From the NCBI GenBank assembly GCA_035326025.1, contig DAOKYT010000007.1, positions 1 to 64,000 on the forward strand: a stretch of DNA of 64,000 nucleotides, given 5' to 3'. The position numbers and the translations under genes were made by a program. Below, piece by piece: positions 41,127 to 50,566 of the stretch (position 1 is the first letter of the stretch; each line of letters begins with the position of its first letter). Under the pieces are notes generated by a model. The model saw nothing but the letters and a program-made list of their open reading frames with translations, ran no database searches and was not told the DNA's origin. The DNA is from Amarobacter sp035326025 (GTDB taxonomy: Bacteria; Chloroflexota; Dehalococcoidia; Tepidiformales; Tepidiformaceae).

Positions 41127-43070
41127 CTAAATATCCAGGTTCTTCACCTGGCTCGCATTGGCCTGGATGAACCGCCGCCGGTGGCTCACCTCATCGCCCA
41201 TCAACTCGTAGAACAGTTGGTCGGCCGCCGCCGCGTCCTTCACGCCGACCTGTAACAACATCCGGGAGTCCGGCTTCATTGTGGTTTCCCAGAGCTGCTC
41301 CGCGTTCATCTCGCCGAGACCCTTGAAGCGCTGCACATTCAGGTTCGCCCGCTTGCTTTGCTTGCGGTACTCGTCCAGCTCCGCGTCGTTGTAGAAGTAG
41401 CGCACATCCTTGCCCGAGGCTGCGCGGTACAGGGGCGGCTGCGCGATGTACAGGTACCCGCCATCGATGAGCTCCGGCATGTTCCGGAAGAAGAAGGTCA
41501 GCAGCAGTGTCCTGATATGGGCTCCGTCCACGTCGGCGTCGGTCATGATGATGACCTTGTGGTAGCGCAGCCGCGTGACGTCGAACGTTTCGCGGATGCC
41601 CGTCCCCAGCGCCGAGATGACCAGCCGGATGGCCTCGTGGCCCAGCATCTTATCGGGCCGCGCCTTCTCCACGTTCAGGATCTTGCCGAATAGCGGCAGG
41701 ATCGCCTGGTATTTCCGGTCGCGCCCCTGCTTGGCCGAACCTCCCGCCGAGTCGCCCTCGACGATGAACAGTTCCGATTCCTCGGGGTCCCGGCTCGAAC
41801 AGTCGGCCAGCTTGCCCGGCAGCGTCCCGCTCTCGAGCGCGCTCTTGCGCTGCACGAGGTCGCGCGCCTTCCGCGCCGCCTCGCGGGCACGGCTCGCCAC
41901 GAGGCACTTCTCGATGATCCGCTTCGCGTCCGAGGGGTTCTCTTCCAGGTACTGCGCCAGCGCCTCGCCGACCACCGTCTGCACCTGGCCCGCCACCTCC
42001 GGGTTGCCCAGCCGCGTCTTCGTCTGGCCCTCGAACTGCGGCTCCGGCAGCTTCACCGAGACCACCGCCACCAGGCCCTCGCGCACGTCCTCCCCCGTCA
42101 GGTTCGGGTCAGCGTCCTTGAGGATCTTGTTCTTCCGCGCGTAATCGTTGAGCGCGCGGGTCAGCGATTGGCGGAAGCCCGTCATGTGCGAGCCGCCATC
42201 GATCGTGTTGATCGAGTTCGCGAACGTGTACACCGCTTCGTTGAAGCCGTCGTTGTACTGGATGGCGCACTCGATGACGTTCCCGTCCACCTCGCGCTCC
42301 ACATAGACCGGCTCGAAGTTGATCGCCTCGCGCTCCCGGTTCATGTGCCGCACGAAGCTCTTGATGCCGCCCTCGAAGTAGTAGTTCACTTCCTCGCCGG
42401 TCCGCTCATCGAACAGGTGGAACCACACCTTCTTCGTCAGGAAGGCGTACATCCGCAGCCGCTCGGCCTCGATCTTGAAGTCGAAGTCCACGCTCTCGAA
42501 AATCGAGGCGTCCGGCTTGAAGCTGATGGTCGAACCCGTCTTCCGTGGTTCGGAGAGTTTTCGCGGCGTCAGTTCGCCGAGCGGCACGCCCCGCGCAAAC
42601 TCCTGGCGGTACACCTTCCCCGCCTTGTCCGCACCCTGGACATCCGGGTCGGGCACCACCTCGACCCACATCTGCTCCGAAAGCGCGTTCACCACGCTCG
42701 CGCCGACGCCATGCAGACCGCCCGAGACCTTGTAGCCGCCGCCGCCGAACTTGCCGCCGGCGTGGAGCACCGTGAGGACCGTCTCGACAGCGCTCTTGCC
42801 CGTTTGCTTCTGGACGTCGACCGGGATGCCACGCCCGTTATCCACGACCGTGCACCAGCCGTTCGCATGGAAGATCACCTCCACACGGTCGCAGAACCCA
42901 GCCATCGCCTCGTCGACCGCGTTGTCGACGAGCTCCTTGACGAGATGGTGGAGCCCTGACTTATCGGTCGTGCCGATGTACATGCCCGGCCGGCGCCGGA
43001 CGGCTTCGAGACCTTCCAGGACCTGGATGTTCTCGGCGGTGTAGGAAGACGACGTTGCCTGTGTGGTCAT
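41127..43070 (-). CDS. gyrB: DNA gyrase subunit B
   Basis: ATPase subunit of gyrase, 647 residues. It has the GHKL ATPase region (ELVDNAVDEAMAG, VVDNGRGIPVD, GGLHGVGASVVNALS), the transducer domain, then the TOPRIM domain (EGDSAGGSAKQGRDRKYQAILPL, TDADVDGAHIRTLL) and the end QRFKGLGEMNAEQLWETTM. The position after ILPL is Phe (LFGKI), where most GyrB have Arg or Lys. The start is ATG 43070; the longer frame runs into non-homologous sequence. Not next to gyrA here. Confidence 0.96.
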   Translation of the reverse strand: MTTQATSSSYTAENIQVLEGLEAVRRRPGMYIGTTDKSGLHHLVKELVDNAVDEAMAGFCDRVEVIFHANGWCTVVDNGRGIPVDVQKQTGKSAVETVLTVLHAGGKFGGGGYKVSGGLHGVGASVVNALSEQMWVEVVPDPDVQGADKAGKVYRQEFARGVPLGELTPRKLSEPRKTGSTISFKPDASIFESVDFDFKIEAERLRMYAFLTKKVWFHLFDERTGEEVNYYFEGGIKSFVRHMNREREAINFEPVYVEREVDGNVIECAIQYNDGFNEAVYTFANSINTIDGGSHMTGFRQSLTRALNDYARKNKILKDADPNLTGEDVREGLVAVVSVKLPEPQFEGQTKTRLGNPEVAGQVQTVVGEALAQYLEENPSDAKRIIEKCLVASRAREAARKARDLVQRKSALESGTLPGKLADCSSRDPEESELFIVEGDSAGGSAKQGRDRKYQAILPLFGKILNVEKARPDKMLGHEAIRLVISALGTGIRETFDVTRLRYHKVIIMTDADVDGAHIRTLLLTFFFRNMPELIDGGYLYIAQPPLYRAASGKDVRYFYNDAELDEYRKQSKRANLNVQRFKGLGEMNAEQLWETTMKPDSRMLLQVGVKDAAAADQLFYELMGDEVSHRRRFIQANASQVKNLDI

Positions 43071-43207
43071 AGTCGAAAGAGCTATCCTGGCGCGCCTTGC
43101 CCCCACAAGGGGAGATGGAGGGCAATTCGTTCGCTTACCTTCACAGTTTATCAGAACAAGGGTTCCGAAGCCAGTTTTCCGAAGCGGAAACGCCGGGCGC
43201 GGAGGCC

Positions 43208-43990
43208 CTACAGCGCCTGCCACCACTGCCGCCGGCCTTCCCGCACAAATCGCCCCAGCCCCGGCGCCGGCAAGTGGCTCGCACCCACGATCGAACCGTC
43301 CGCAATCAGCCGCTCCACCGTCTTCCTCCGCGTTTCGCGGGCCACGCCGCTGTCCCAGTCGAACACCGAGTCCATCTCCGGGTCCTCCGCGTCGACCGCC
43401 GAGATCACCACGTCTCCGAGGATGAAGCCCCGCTCCTGGCCCGATGTGATGACGAGGCTCGTATGGCCCGGCGTGTGGCCCGGCGTCGGGATTGCCGTGA
43501 GCGCCGCGGAGAGTGCTCGCTCCCCCTCCACCAGCTCCATCACCCCCAGGGCCTCCAGCGGACGGACGTCGCGTTCGAACGATGCGTTCGGGTTCGCCAG
43601 GTAGTGGTCCCAGTCCAGCTTCGGCACCAGGAACCGCGCCCCCGGGAAGCGCACCTTCCCGGTCGCCCGGTCCAGGTTCCAGCCAGTGTGGTCGCCGTGC
43701 AGGTGCGTGAACAGGATGTGGGTCACCTGGGATGGCTTCACGCCGGCCTCCGCCAGCTCGGCCAGCAGCCGCCCGTTGTGCTCCGGCCCCCAGCCCGTAT
43801 CCACGAGCAGCAACAGCGCCCCATCCCTCACCAGGAACGAGCCGAAGTTCAACGGCACCCGGCCTTCCGCATCCAGGTGCCTGGTGTATCGCGAAAGGTC
43901 CGCGTTCGGGTAGACGGTCGAGGCCGGATACGCCTCGATGGTGTCGACCAGGGCCGTGATCTCGACGTTTCCTACCGTGGTGCGCTTCAT
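43208..43990 (-). CDS. Metallo-beta-lactamase-fold hydrolase
   Basis: A 260-residue zinc hydrolase with all ligands: HLHGDHTGW (HxHxDH), PTPGHTPGHTS and LGDVV. The N-terminal KRTTVGNVEITALVDT and long insert before HLHGDH resemble quorum-quenching-lactonase-like MBL proteins; the substrate is unknown. The start is ATG 43990; the longer frame runs through the two-component gene. Between gyrB and the regulator gene on the same strand. Confidence 0.9.
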   Translation of the reverse strand: MKRTTVGNVEITALVDTIEAYPASTVYPNADLSRYTRHLDAEGRVPLNFGSFLVRDGALLLLVDTGWGPEHNGRLLAELAEAGVKPSQVTHILFTHLHGDHTGWNLDRATGKVRFPGARFLVPKLDWDHYLANPNASFERDVRPLEALGVMELVEGERALSAALTAIPTPGHTPGHTSLVITSGQERGFILGDVVISAVDAEDPEMDSVFDWDSGVARETRRKTVERLIADGSIVGASHLPAPGLGRFVREGRRQWWQAL

Positions 43991-44058
43991 GCCGCGAAGT
44001 CTACTCGACGCTCGCACGCCCGCGGGCGCGGCCGCGAGAACACCCGGCGCGCTCGTGG

Positions 44059-44724
44059 TTAGTCCGGCATCCGTTTCGCCGCCCGGCGGATCGCGAAGCC
44101 CGCCGCCTCCACCCGCCGCGTCAGCCCGAGCTTGCTCAGAATGTCGCTCACATGGTGCTTCACGGTCTTCTCCGAGAGGTAGAGCTGCTCGCCGATCTCG
44201 CGGTTCGTCATCCCTTCGGCGATCAGCTCCAGGATCTTCAGCTCCCGCTCGCTCAATTGCTGCGCTATCCGGTCTTCCTCGCTCACCACGTTCCCCCGGC
44301 GGATCTGCTCGATGACCGCCGCCGAGCTCGTCGCGTCCAGGATCTTCCCGCCGCGTCCCACCACGCGCATCGCCTCGATGAGGTCGGCGGTCTGCACTTC
44401 CTTCAGAATGAACCCACTCGCGCCAGCCAAGATCGATGCCATCACCGCCTGCTCGTCCGCATACGAGGTCAACATCAACACGTTCGTCTTTGGCAGCGAC
44501 GAACGGATATCCCGGCATGCCTCGATCCCGTTGAGCCGCGGCATCCGCACGTCCATCACCACCAGGTCCGGGTTGGTCCGCTTCGCCTCGCGCACCGCCT
44601 CCAGCCCGTCGCGCGCCTCCCCGATGACGCTGAACTCCTCATATGCCCGGAGCGCCGACTTCAGCCCCGAACGCACCAGGTCGTGATCGTCCGCCAGGAG
44701 GACATGGATCGTCTCAGTCGTCAT
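44059..44724 (-). CDS. NarL/LuxR-type response regulator
   Basis: A 221-residue DNA-binding regulator. The receiver domain has D12/D13, phospho-acceptor D58 (LVVMDVRMP), Thr in MLTSYAD and Lys in FILKEVQ. A C-terminal LuxR helix-turn-helix follows (LSERELKILELIAEGMTNREIGEQLYLSEKTVKHHVSDIL). Overlaps the histidine kinase gene by 11 bases, so it is the cognate partner. Confidence 0.95.
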   Translation of the reverse strand: MTTETIHVLLADDHDLVRSGLKSALRAYEEFSVIGEARDGLEAVREAKRTNPDLVVMDVRMPRLNGIEACRDIRSSLPKTNVLMLTSYADEQAVMASILAGASGFILKEVQTADLIEAMRVVGRGGKILDATSSAAVIEQIRRGNVVSEEDRIAQQLSERELKILELIAEGMTNREIGEQLYLSEKTVKHHVSDILSKLGLTRRVEAAGFAIRRAAKRMPD

Positions 44725-45898
44725 CTTCTTCCTCTTCCTCGTATCGCCGGGGGACTGCGATCCGCACTGTCGTCCCCATGCCGGGGATGGGGATGATGGT
44801 CAGTTCCGCGCCAAGGCGTTCGCACCGCGTGCGCATCGTCACCGTGCCCAGCCCCCGCCGGGTCGATGCCTCATCGAATCCTACGCCGTTGTCCTGCACC
44901 GTGAGCACGGTCGCGCTCGCCGTCTGCCTGAGGTCCACGGCGATCTTCGTTGGCGCCCCGTGCCGCACCGAGTTGCTGAGCGCTTCCCGCGCGATGTACA
45001 GGAGGTCCTCCGACTCGCGGGCGGTGAGCTCCTGGAGTGCCGCCGCCGAAATATTCACCACCGATGCGATGCCTGGCGGCACGATCTGGCGGATCACGAA
45101 TGCCAGGTCCTGCGTCAGGTTCGGCTGCTCGATGGGCGTGGCCGCCTCCAGCATCGTGATATACGTCCGGATATCCGCGATCAACTCGTTGATCCGCTCA
45201 ACCCCGCGCCGCAGCGACCGGCGGACCTCATCCGGAAATTCCTGGCGCGCGGCAAGCCCGTCGAACTCCAAACCCAGCGCATACAGCGATTGGATTGTCC
45301 CGTCGTGCAGGTCATGGGCGATGCGTACCCGCTCTTCCAACAGGAAGAGCCGCCCCGTCCGCTCCCGCGCCATCGCGTACGACAGGCTCACCCCGGCCTG
45401 CAACGCGAGGACGGCCGCGGCGACCTCGTCGGCCGTCGTGAAGTCCGCCCGGCCCCGGTCTCGAGTCATGTAGAGCGACCCGATCGCGCGTCCGCCGGCG
45501 CGAATCGGCACGCCCAGGAATGCACCCATCTCGGGGTGGCCTTCGGGCCAGCCCGAATACTTCGGGTGCTTGATCACATCCGCAAGCCGCATCGGCCGCT
45601 CGTGGTGCCATAGCTCACCCAGTAACCCCCGACCCCGTGGCGGCTCGCCAAGGCGCCGCGCCTGCTCCTCGCTGATCCCCGTGTAGACGAACCGGGTCAG
45701 CACTCCGTGCTCGTCGAACGTCGAAATCGCCGCGTAGTCCGCGCTGGTGATATCCCTTGCCCGTTGCGCAAGCCTCTGGAGAATCTCCGCAAGGTCCTCG
45801 CTCCCCACGAGAATCTCGCTCGTAACGGCCATGTCGCCCAGCTGGCGAAGGACCTCCGGTTCGCCTCCGGAGGATGCTTCTTTTATCCCCATTACCAC
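44714..45898 (-). CDS. GAF-domain histidine kinase (HisKA_3)
   Basis: A 394-residue soluble sensor kinase with no TM helices. A GAF domain lies at about 30-175 (DITSADYAAISTFD, ENGVL-like, LGVPIRAGGRAIGSLYM). The HisKA_3 region ERVRIAHDLHDGTIQSLYALG follows, with H198 phosphorylated. HATPase_c has EALSNSVRHGAP and DNGVGFD. The GAF domain suggests sensing of a small ligand or redox state. Partner of the NarL-type regulator. Confidence 0.94.
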   Translation of the reverse strand: MVMGIKEASSGGEPEVLRQLGDMAVTSEILVGSEDLAEILQRLAQRARDITSADYAAISTFDEHGVLTRFVYTGISEEQARRLGEPPRGRGLLGELWHHERPMRLADVIKHPKYSGWPEGHPEMGAFLGVPIRAGGRAIGSLYMTRDRGRADFTTADEVAAAVLALQAGVSLSYAMARERTGRLFLLEERVRIAHDLHDGTIQSLYALGLEFDGLAARQEFPDEVRRSLRRGVERINELIADIRTYITMLEAATPIEQPNLTQDLAFVIRQIVPPGIASVVNISAAALQELTARESEDLLYIAREALSNSVRHGAPTKIAVDLRQTASATVLTVQDNGVGFDEASTRRGLGTVTMRTRCERLGAELTIIPIPGMGTTVRIAVPRRYEEEEEDDD

Positions 45899-46008
45899 GC
45901 AATAGTAAACTGTTCACACAGTCCTCCGCATCTGTGGGCCCATGGTCCCCCGCTTTCTGGTCCCATTCGACCATCGTTCGGCCCTTCCCACGGCCCGACA
46001 CTTACCCT

Positions 46009-46395
46009 GTGAACGCTCACACCATCCGCGTGATCACCGCGGATCCCGCACTCCGCAACGCGCTGGTCGGCCAGATTGAGCGGTCGGGCCGCTTTGCCCT
46101 CACCACGGTTGGCGAGCCCCTCCTCGATGGCGCCGGCATCGACGATGTGGTCGTGACGACGCCCGCTGATTGCCCCGCTCAGGAATGTGAGGCGATGGTC
46201 GCCCGGGGCGCGCGGGTGATCATCCTCACCCCCGTCCCGCGCGAACGGGAGCGCCTGCTGTACAGCGAATCGGGAGCCAGCGCCTATCTCCCCATGCTCA
46301 TCGATGGCGGCGAACTGATGGACGCTGTCGATGCCGCCATCCGTGGAGAACGGCCCGTCCCATTTGGGAGTACCGACTTCCCCTACCCTGGCTGA
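46009..46395 (+). CDS. Receiver-like protein without phospho-Asp
   Basis: A 128-residue frame starting at GTG 46009. IRVITADPALRNALVGQIERSG resembles the first strand and helix of a receiver domain. VVTTPADCP stands where the phospho-Asp strand should be, and ARVIILTPVPRERERLLYSESGASAYLPMLIDGGELMDAVDAAIRG matches the receiver C-terminal half. The Asp pocket is incomplete, so phosphorylation is not expected. Divergent from the histidine kinase gene, 110 bases away. Confidence 0.52.
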   Translation: MNAHTIRVITADPALRNALVGQIERSGRFALTTVGEPLLDGAGIDDVVVTTPADCPAQECEAMVARGARVIILTPVPRERERLLYSESGASAYLPMLIDGGELMDAVDAAIRGERPVPFGSTDFPYPG

Positions 46396-46401
46396 CCGCG
46401 G

Positions 46402-47556
46402 CTACTCCCCCGCCGCCTGGATCGCCGCCCTTGCCGCTTCGGTCCACCGCCAGTCGTTGAAGCGTTCCCCCTGGTACAGCCACCACTCCGCCCCCCACAG
46501 ATACACTCTTTCCGCCCCGGTCTGCCGCGCGTACTTCACGTTCCGGCGCAGTTTCTCCGGTGTCAGGTTTGGCGATGGACTGTCTGGCGAGAGCAGCCGC
46601 GCGTCGTCGTCCGTCCACGGTTCCGCCTGGAGCTCGGTCACCCAGAACGCCTTCCCTGCTTCCCTCGCGGTCCGCGCCTGGTAGGCATAGTTCGGCATCA
46701 GCGGCCCGATCTCCATGATGTTCACCACGAACTTCCACCCGGGCACGCTGTAGTTGCGGAACGGATACAGGCTCTGGCCCAGCACGTCGCCATCGGCCAG
46801 CGCATCCTTCCACCGCCGGTCCATCACGAAGTGCTGCGCATGGTTGATCGCCACCGGCCGGTCCAGCGGGTCGTGCTCACGGATGGTCGCCACCACCTCG
46901 GCCACGTACTCGCGGCTCAGCGTCCAGTCGTTCGAACGCGGAGAGGCGATATATCCCTCGTTCTCCGCTCCCCACGAATCCACCACCGGCCGCTCGCCCA
47001 CGTGCCGGACAACCTCCACCACCATCCGGAGCGCGCGCTGCCGCAGCACGCGGATATCGGAAAGTACCGCCCCACCCGGGAGTTCGAGGCCATCCATGGC
47101 CCACGCCGGGATGTAGAACTCCGGGTGCCGCTGCGCCTTCATGCCCACGGAGAGCGAGACCGTTGCCCCCGCTCGCTCAGCCGCCGCCAGCTGCGCGTCC
47201 AGCGTCGTGAAGTCAAAATTGCCCGGCCGGGGCTCCACCTCGTCCCACGGCGCGCTCAATCGCACGTGGCGGGCGCCCGTGAGTTCGATGAGCTCTCCCA
47301 GCGTGGCCGCGCACCATTCGGCCCGCCCGGCCCGCCCGTCGTCCACGAACCCATCCGCCCCGGCGGCGGGGTCCTCGAGCAGGAGATACTCGGCCTGGTC
47401 GCAGCTGAAGTTGAAGCCGATCGCCGGGTCCCCCGGGGGCTCGCGGTGCGTCCAGCTCAACGCAATGAACAGCCACACCTGCCCCAGCAGCAGCGCCCCG
47501 GCGCACACCGCCCCCCCCACGATCCCCACAATCCACCGCCGCCGGCGCCTGTCCAT
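46402..47556 (-). CDS. Membrane-anchored GH-A type glycosidase
   Basis: A 384-residue protein with a basic N-terminus (MDRRRRR) and one TM or signal segment (IVGIVGGAVCAGALLLGQVWLFIALSW). The barrel motifs include HVRLSAPWDEVEPRPGNFDF (as in GH42/GH5), the acid/base Glu in WGAENEGYI and the nucleophile Glu in WVTELQAEPW. Substrate unknown. Related in fold to the lipoprotein glycosidase at 22392 but clearly a different gene. Confidence 0.75.
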   Translation of the reverse strand: MDRRRRRWIVGIVGGAVCAGALLLGQVWLFIALSWTHREPPGDPAIGFNFSCDQAEYLLLEDPAAGADGFVDDGRAGRAEWCAATLGELIELTGARHVRLSAPWDEVEPRPGNFDFTTLDAQLAAAERAGATVSLSVGMKAQRHPEFYIPAWAMDGLELPGGAVLSDIRVLRQRALRMVVEVVRHVGERPVVDSWGAENEGYIASPRSNDWTLSREYVAEVVATIREHDPLDRPVAINHAQHFVMDRRWKDALADGDVLGQSLYPFRNYSVPGWKFVVNIMEIGPLMPNYAYQARTAREAGKAFWVTELQAEPWTDDDARLLSPDSPSPNLTPEKLRRNVKYARQTGAERVYLWGAEWWLYQGERFNDWRWTEAARAAIQAAGE

Positions 47557-47616
47557 ACCGCGAAGGCTCAGCCTTTGGGTCCAAGGACCCCGCCCGCCAT
47601 TTCGCCGCCCCCGCGC

Positions 47617-48912
47617 CTAGACCACCATCCGCCGCACGATCTCGTACATCAGCTCACACCCCATCTGGAAGTTCTCGACCGTCATGAACTCGTCGTTGCC
47701 ATGGAAGCCGCGACGCTCCTCCGGGCTGAGCAGGCAGGGGATGAACCCGTAGGCCGGGATGCCCTTCGCCCGCAAGAACCGGTTGTCCGTCCCGCCGGTC
47801 GTCATCCCCGGGACCACCACCGCATCCTCGATCGCCTCCTTCACGACATCGTTGATCGTCCGGAAGAGCTCCGTGTCCCAGGGGACGCGCTCCGGCTCGC
47901 CCTGGTCCGGCGAATACAGCTCGACCGTGATCCGCTCGTCCGCGATCTGTTCGCGCACCTGCCGTATCCAGTCTTCCTTCGACTGGCCGGGCAAGAGCCT
48001 GCAGTCAAGGATCGCCTCGCTCCTCGCGGGGATGACGTTCGCCTTGATGCCCGCGTTCAGCATCGTCAGGTTCAGCGTATTCATGAACATCGCCTGCATC
48101 TCGGGCGACTGGCGGATGCGTTCTTCCACGTCCGCGCGGTCACGTGGCATCAGCCCAGCATCCGCCAGCCGCTCCAGGTACGTCTCTGTGTCCGGGGTGA
48201 AGGTCAACGGGCGCTCCCACTCGACCAGCCGGTTGAGCGCCTGCACCAGGTACACCGCCGAGTTGTCGGGATGCGGAACGCTCCCGTGACCGGGCCTCCC
48301 GACCGCCGTGAGCTTCAGCCAGCAGAGGTCCTTCTCGTTCGTCGCGACGCTGAACAGCTTTGCCTCCTGCCGCCCGAACCGGGTGCTGCCTCCACCTCCC
48401 TCGCTCAGCTCGAACTCGACGTCCACCACGTCCGGGCGGTGTTCGCAGAGCCACAACATCCCCCAATCGCTCCCCGCCTCCTCGTCGGGCACGGCGCAGA
48501 ACACGACATCGCGTTTCAGCGCCACGCTCTCCCGCTTCAAGAGCAGGGCCGCGATGAGCTGCATCACGCCGCACCCCTTCATGTCCACGGTGCCGCGCCC
48601 GTAGATCCGTCCGTCCTTGATGACGCCCTCGAACGCCGGGACGGTCCAGTACGGCGCCTCCACCGGCACCACGTCCGTATGATTGCAGAGCATGATCGGC
48701 CGCTTCGACCCATCGCCCCGCAGCCGGGCGACCATCACCTCGCGGTTCGGGGCGGTCTCGATGTACTCCACATCGATGCCCTCTGCCTCGCATAACGAGC
48801 CCAGGAACCGGGCCGCCGGCTTCTCGTTCCCCGGCGGGTTCGAGGTGTCGATCTGCAGGTAGCGCACCAGGATGTCGAGCGCTTCGCGGTGGATTGCTGG
48901 CCAGTCAATCAT
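47617..48912 (-). CDS. M20 family peptidase (ArgE/DapE/CPG2-like)
   Basis: A 431-residue di-zinc amidohydrolase or peptidase. Zinc ligands are visible: LCNHTDVVPV (His-x-Asp), the bridging Asp in GRGTVDMKGCG, PDEEAGSD with the Glu-Glu base, and the final His in GFHGNDEF. A dimerisation lid lies at about 190-310. The start is ATG 48912 with a strong GGAGGAG upstream. Divergent from the riboswitch-controlled MFS gene. Actual substrate unknown. Confidence 0.92.
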   Translation of the reverse strand: MIDWPAIHREALDILVRYLQIDTSNPPGNEKPAARFLGSLCEAEGIDVEYIETAPNREVMVARLRGDGSKRPIMLCNHTDVVPVEAPYWTVPAFEGVIKDGRIYGRGTVDMKGCGVMQLIAALLLKRESVALKRDVVFCAVPDEEAGSDWGMLWLCEHRPDVVDVEFELSEGGGGSTRFGRQEAKLFSVATNEKDLCWLKLTAVGRPGHGSVPHPDNSAVYLVQALNRLVEWERPLTFTPDTETYLERLADAGLMPRDRADVEERIRQSPEMQAMFMNTLNLTMLNAGIKANVIPARSEAILDCRLLPGQSKEDWIRQVREQIADERITVELYSPDQGEPERVPWDTELFRTINDVVKEAIEDAVVVPGMTTGGTDNRFLRAKGIPAYGFIPCLLSPEERRGFHGNDEFMTVENFQMGCELMYEIVRRMVV

Positions 48913-49043
48913 GCGGAACTCCTCCGGTGTTGCGGGGCCGGATCGTAGGCGTCTTGTGTCACGGCGCCAAATCAGGAAATCGCACGGTTCGCTGGTTAAC
49001 GGAAAGAAAACCCAACGCGCCGGTCCTGGCGTATACTCGATGC

Positions 49044-49166
49044 AGCCGAATCCTTCCCACGGAAGGAGCGGGGGACCCAACTGCAGGGGTGTATCGCGCG
49101 AAAGCGCGCGTAGGCAACTCCCAATGCCGAACCCGTCAGCTAACCTCGCAGGCTCTTGGGAGAGAC
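49044..49166 (+). ncRNA. c-di-AMP (ydaO/yuaA) riboswitch upstream of MFS gene
   Basis: The 5' leader of the MFS gene carries the conserved blocks of the ydaO aptamer in order: GCCGAATCC at the start, GCGGGGGACCCA, AGGGGTG, then GCCGAACCCGTCAGCTAACC and TCGCAGGC at the 3' side. These blocks bind two c-di-AMP molecules in known members. A -10 box TATACT lies at 49032-49037, a few bases before the aptamer. In known cases ligand binding lowers expression. A hairpin with arms GAGAGACC (49160-49167) and GGTCTCTC (49184-49191) overlaps the aptamer end and is a likely expression platform, though no T-run follows. Confidence 0.85.
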
Positions 49167-49228
49167 CGTCGCTTCACCGCCCTGGTCTCTCGGACGCATT
49201 CGCCAGGCCGCCTTCGCGGGCGGGCTGG

Positions 49229-50566
49229 ATGTCGTTGTGGGGTAGCCGGGTGGCGGGCACGTCTTCGCAAGGCTTTGGAATCGAGCGGGGCATCTACTAT
49301 GGCGCGAAGTTCCTCGCGCAGACCTCCCAGAACCTCTGGCTCGCCTCGCTGTTCCTCATCGCGGGCACCGGCAAGAGCCCGGCGCTCGGCCTGAGCAGCC
49401 TCTTCCTGGCCACCCTTCTCCCGTCCATCATCCTCGGCTTGCCGGGCGGCGCCATCGCCGACCGCCTGGGCCCGGCCCGGGGATTCGCGGCCGGCGCCAT
49501 CCTCCGCTTCCTCCCCGTCGCCGGCGCCGTCTTCTTCCTCGACGGGAGTACCAGCGCGTGGATCTTCGCATTCGCCTACTCCACCGGTTCCCAGGTCTTC
49601 ACCCCGGCCGAGATGGCCCTGGTCAAGCCGCTCCAGCACCAGCAGGCGGGCCGCGTCCACTCCTGGCTCGTCGCGCTCCAGTATGGCGGCCAGGGCCTCG
49701 GGATGCTGGTCCTCGCTCCCGCTCTCTACTTCCTCGGCGGCCCCCGGTTCATGCTCGCCGGCGCGATGCTTGGCTTCCTGCTCCTTACTGGTGTCACATC
49801 GCTCCTGGCCTGGCGGCTTTCCTCGCTCCGCGTCCAGGCCCCGGGTTCCTTCGCGAGCGCCATGCGCTTCGGCGAGGTGTTGCGTTTCTTCGGCTCCGAA
49901 TACCGGGCCCGGTACGCCCTCATCGCCCTCGGCCTGAAGATGGTCGTCGCCAAGGGCATCGTGGTGGCGCTCCCCTTCTACCTCGAACGCGACCTCGGCC
50001 TCGGCCTGGGCGCCCTGGCGTGCCTCATGGTCCCTGGCATCGTGGGCGTGGTCGCCGGCCTCCTCTGGTGCGGGCGATCCCTCACGCTCGACCGCGCCGG
50101 CGAGGTCATGCGGCTCTCGATCGCCGGGCTCGCGGCCTCCGTTGGCGCCCTTGCCGCGCTCGACTACGGCATCACCGCAGTGGCCCAGCTCAGCCACGTG
50201 CCACCGGTCATTCGCCTCGAAGCGCAATTGAACACCACGTTCGCCGTCGCGGTACCGGTGGCCTTCCTCCTGGGGCTCTGCCTCAGCGGAGTGCTGATCG
50301 CCGCCCGCGTGGCCCTCACCGAGACGGCCCCGATGGGGCAGCAGGCGCGCGTGTTCGCCGTTCAGCTCACCCTCACCGAGGCGTTCATCGCCCTGCCGCT
50401 CCTCCTCATGGGCGTTGGTACCACCTTCGCGGGAGCGCGTCTGACGCTCGGCGTCCTCGCCATGGTCATCGTCGCCGCATTCCTCATCGCCGAGGCCGAC
50501 CGCTGGCGTGTCGGCCGGCAGCCATCTCCCCGCCCCGTTACCGTGCCCGGGCCCGCCGTACCCTAA
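49229..50566 (+). CDS. MFS-type transporter, riboswitch-controlled
   Basis: A 445-residue integral membrane protein with about 11-12 hydrophobic segments (LFLATLLPSIILGLPGGAIADRLG, with the MFS loop motif GGAIADRLGPARG). It resembles MFS exporters with unknown cargo. The c-di-AMP riboswitch upstream suggests that the cargo is tied to osmotic or cell-wall state, as for other members (potassium, osmolytes, wall hydrolases). The start is ATG 49229. Its stop overlaps the convergent amidotransferase gene by four bases. Confidence 0.82.
   Translation: MSLWGSRVAGTSSQGFGIERGIYYGAKFLAQTSQNLWLASLFLIAGTGKSPALGLSSLFLATLLPSIILGLPGGAIADRLGPARGFAAGAILRFLPVAGAVFFLDGSTSAWIFAFAYSTGSQVFTPAEMALVKPLQHQQAGRVHSWLVALQYGGQGLGMLVLAPALYFLGGPRFMLAGAMLGFLLLTGVTSLLAWRLSSLRVQAPGSFASAMRFGEVLRFFGSEYRARYALIALGLKMVVAKGIVVALPFYLERDLGLGLGALACLMVPGIVGVVAGLLWCGRSLTLDRAGEVMRLSIAGLAASVGALAALDYGITAVAQLSHVPPVIRLEAQLNTTFAVAVPVAFLLGLCLSGVLIAARVALTETAPMGQQARVFAVQLTLTEAFIALPLLLMGVGTTFAGARLTLGVLAMVIVAAFLIAEADRWRVGRQPSPRPVTVPGPAVP

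Noticed and set aside
46831..48795. 654-residue plus-strand frame
   Set aside because: Antisense to the M20 peptidase and the glycosidase, both with clear catalytic motifs.
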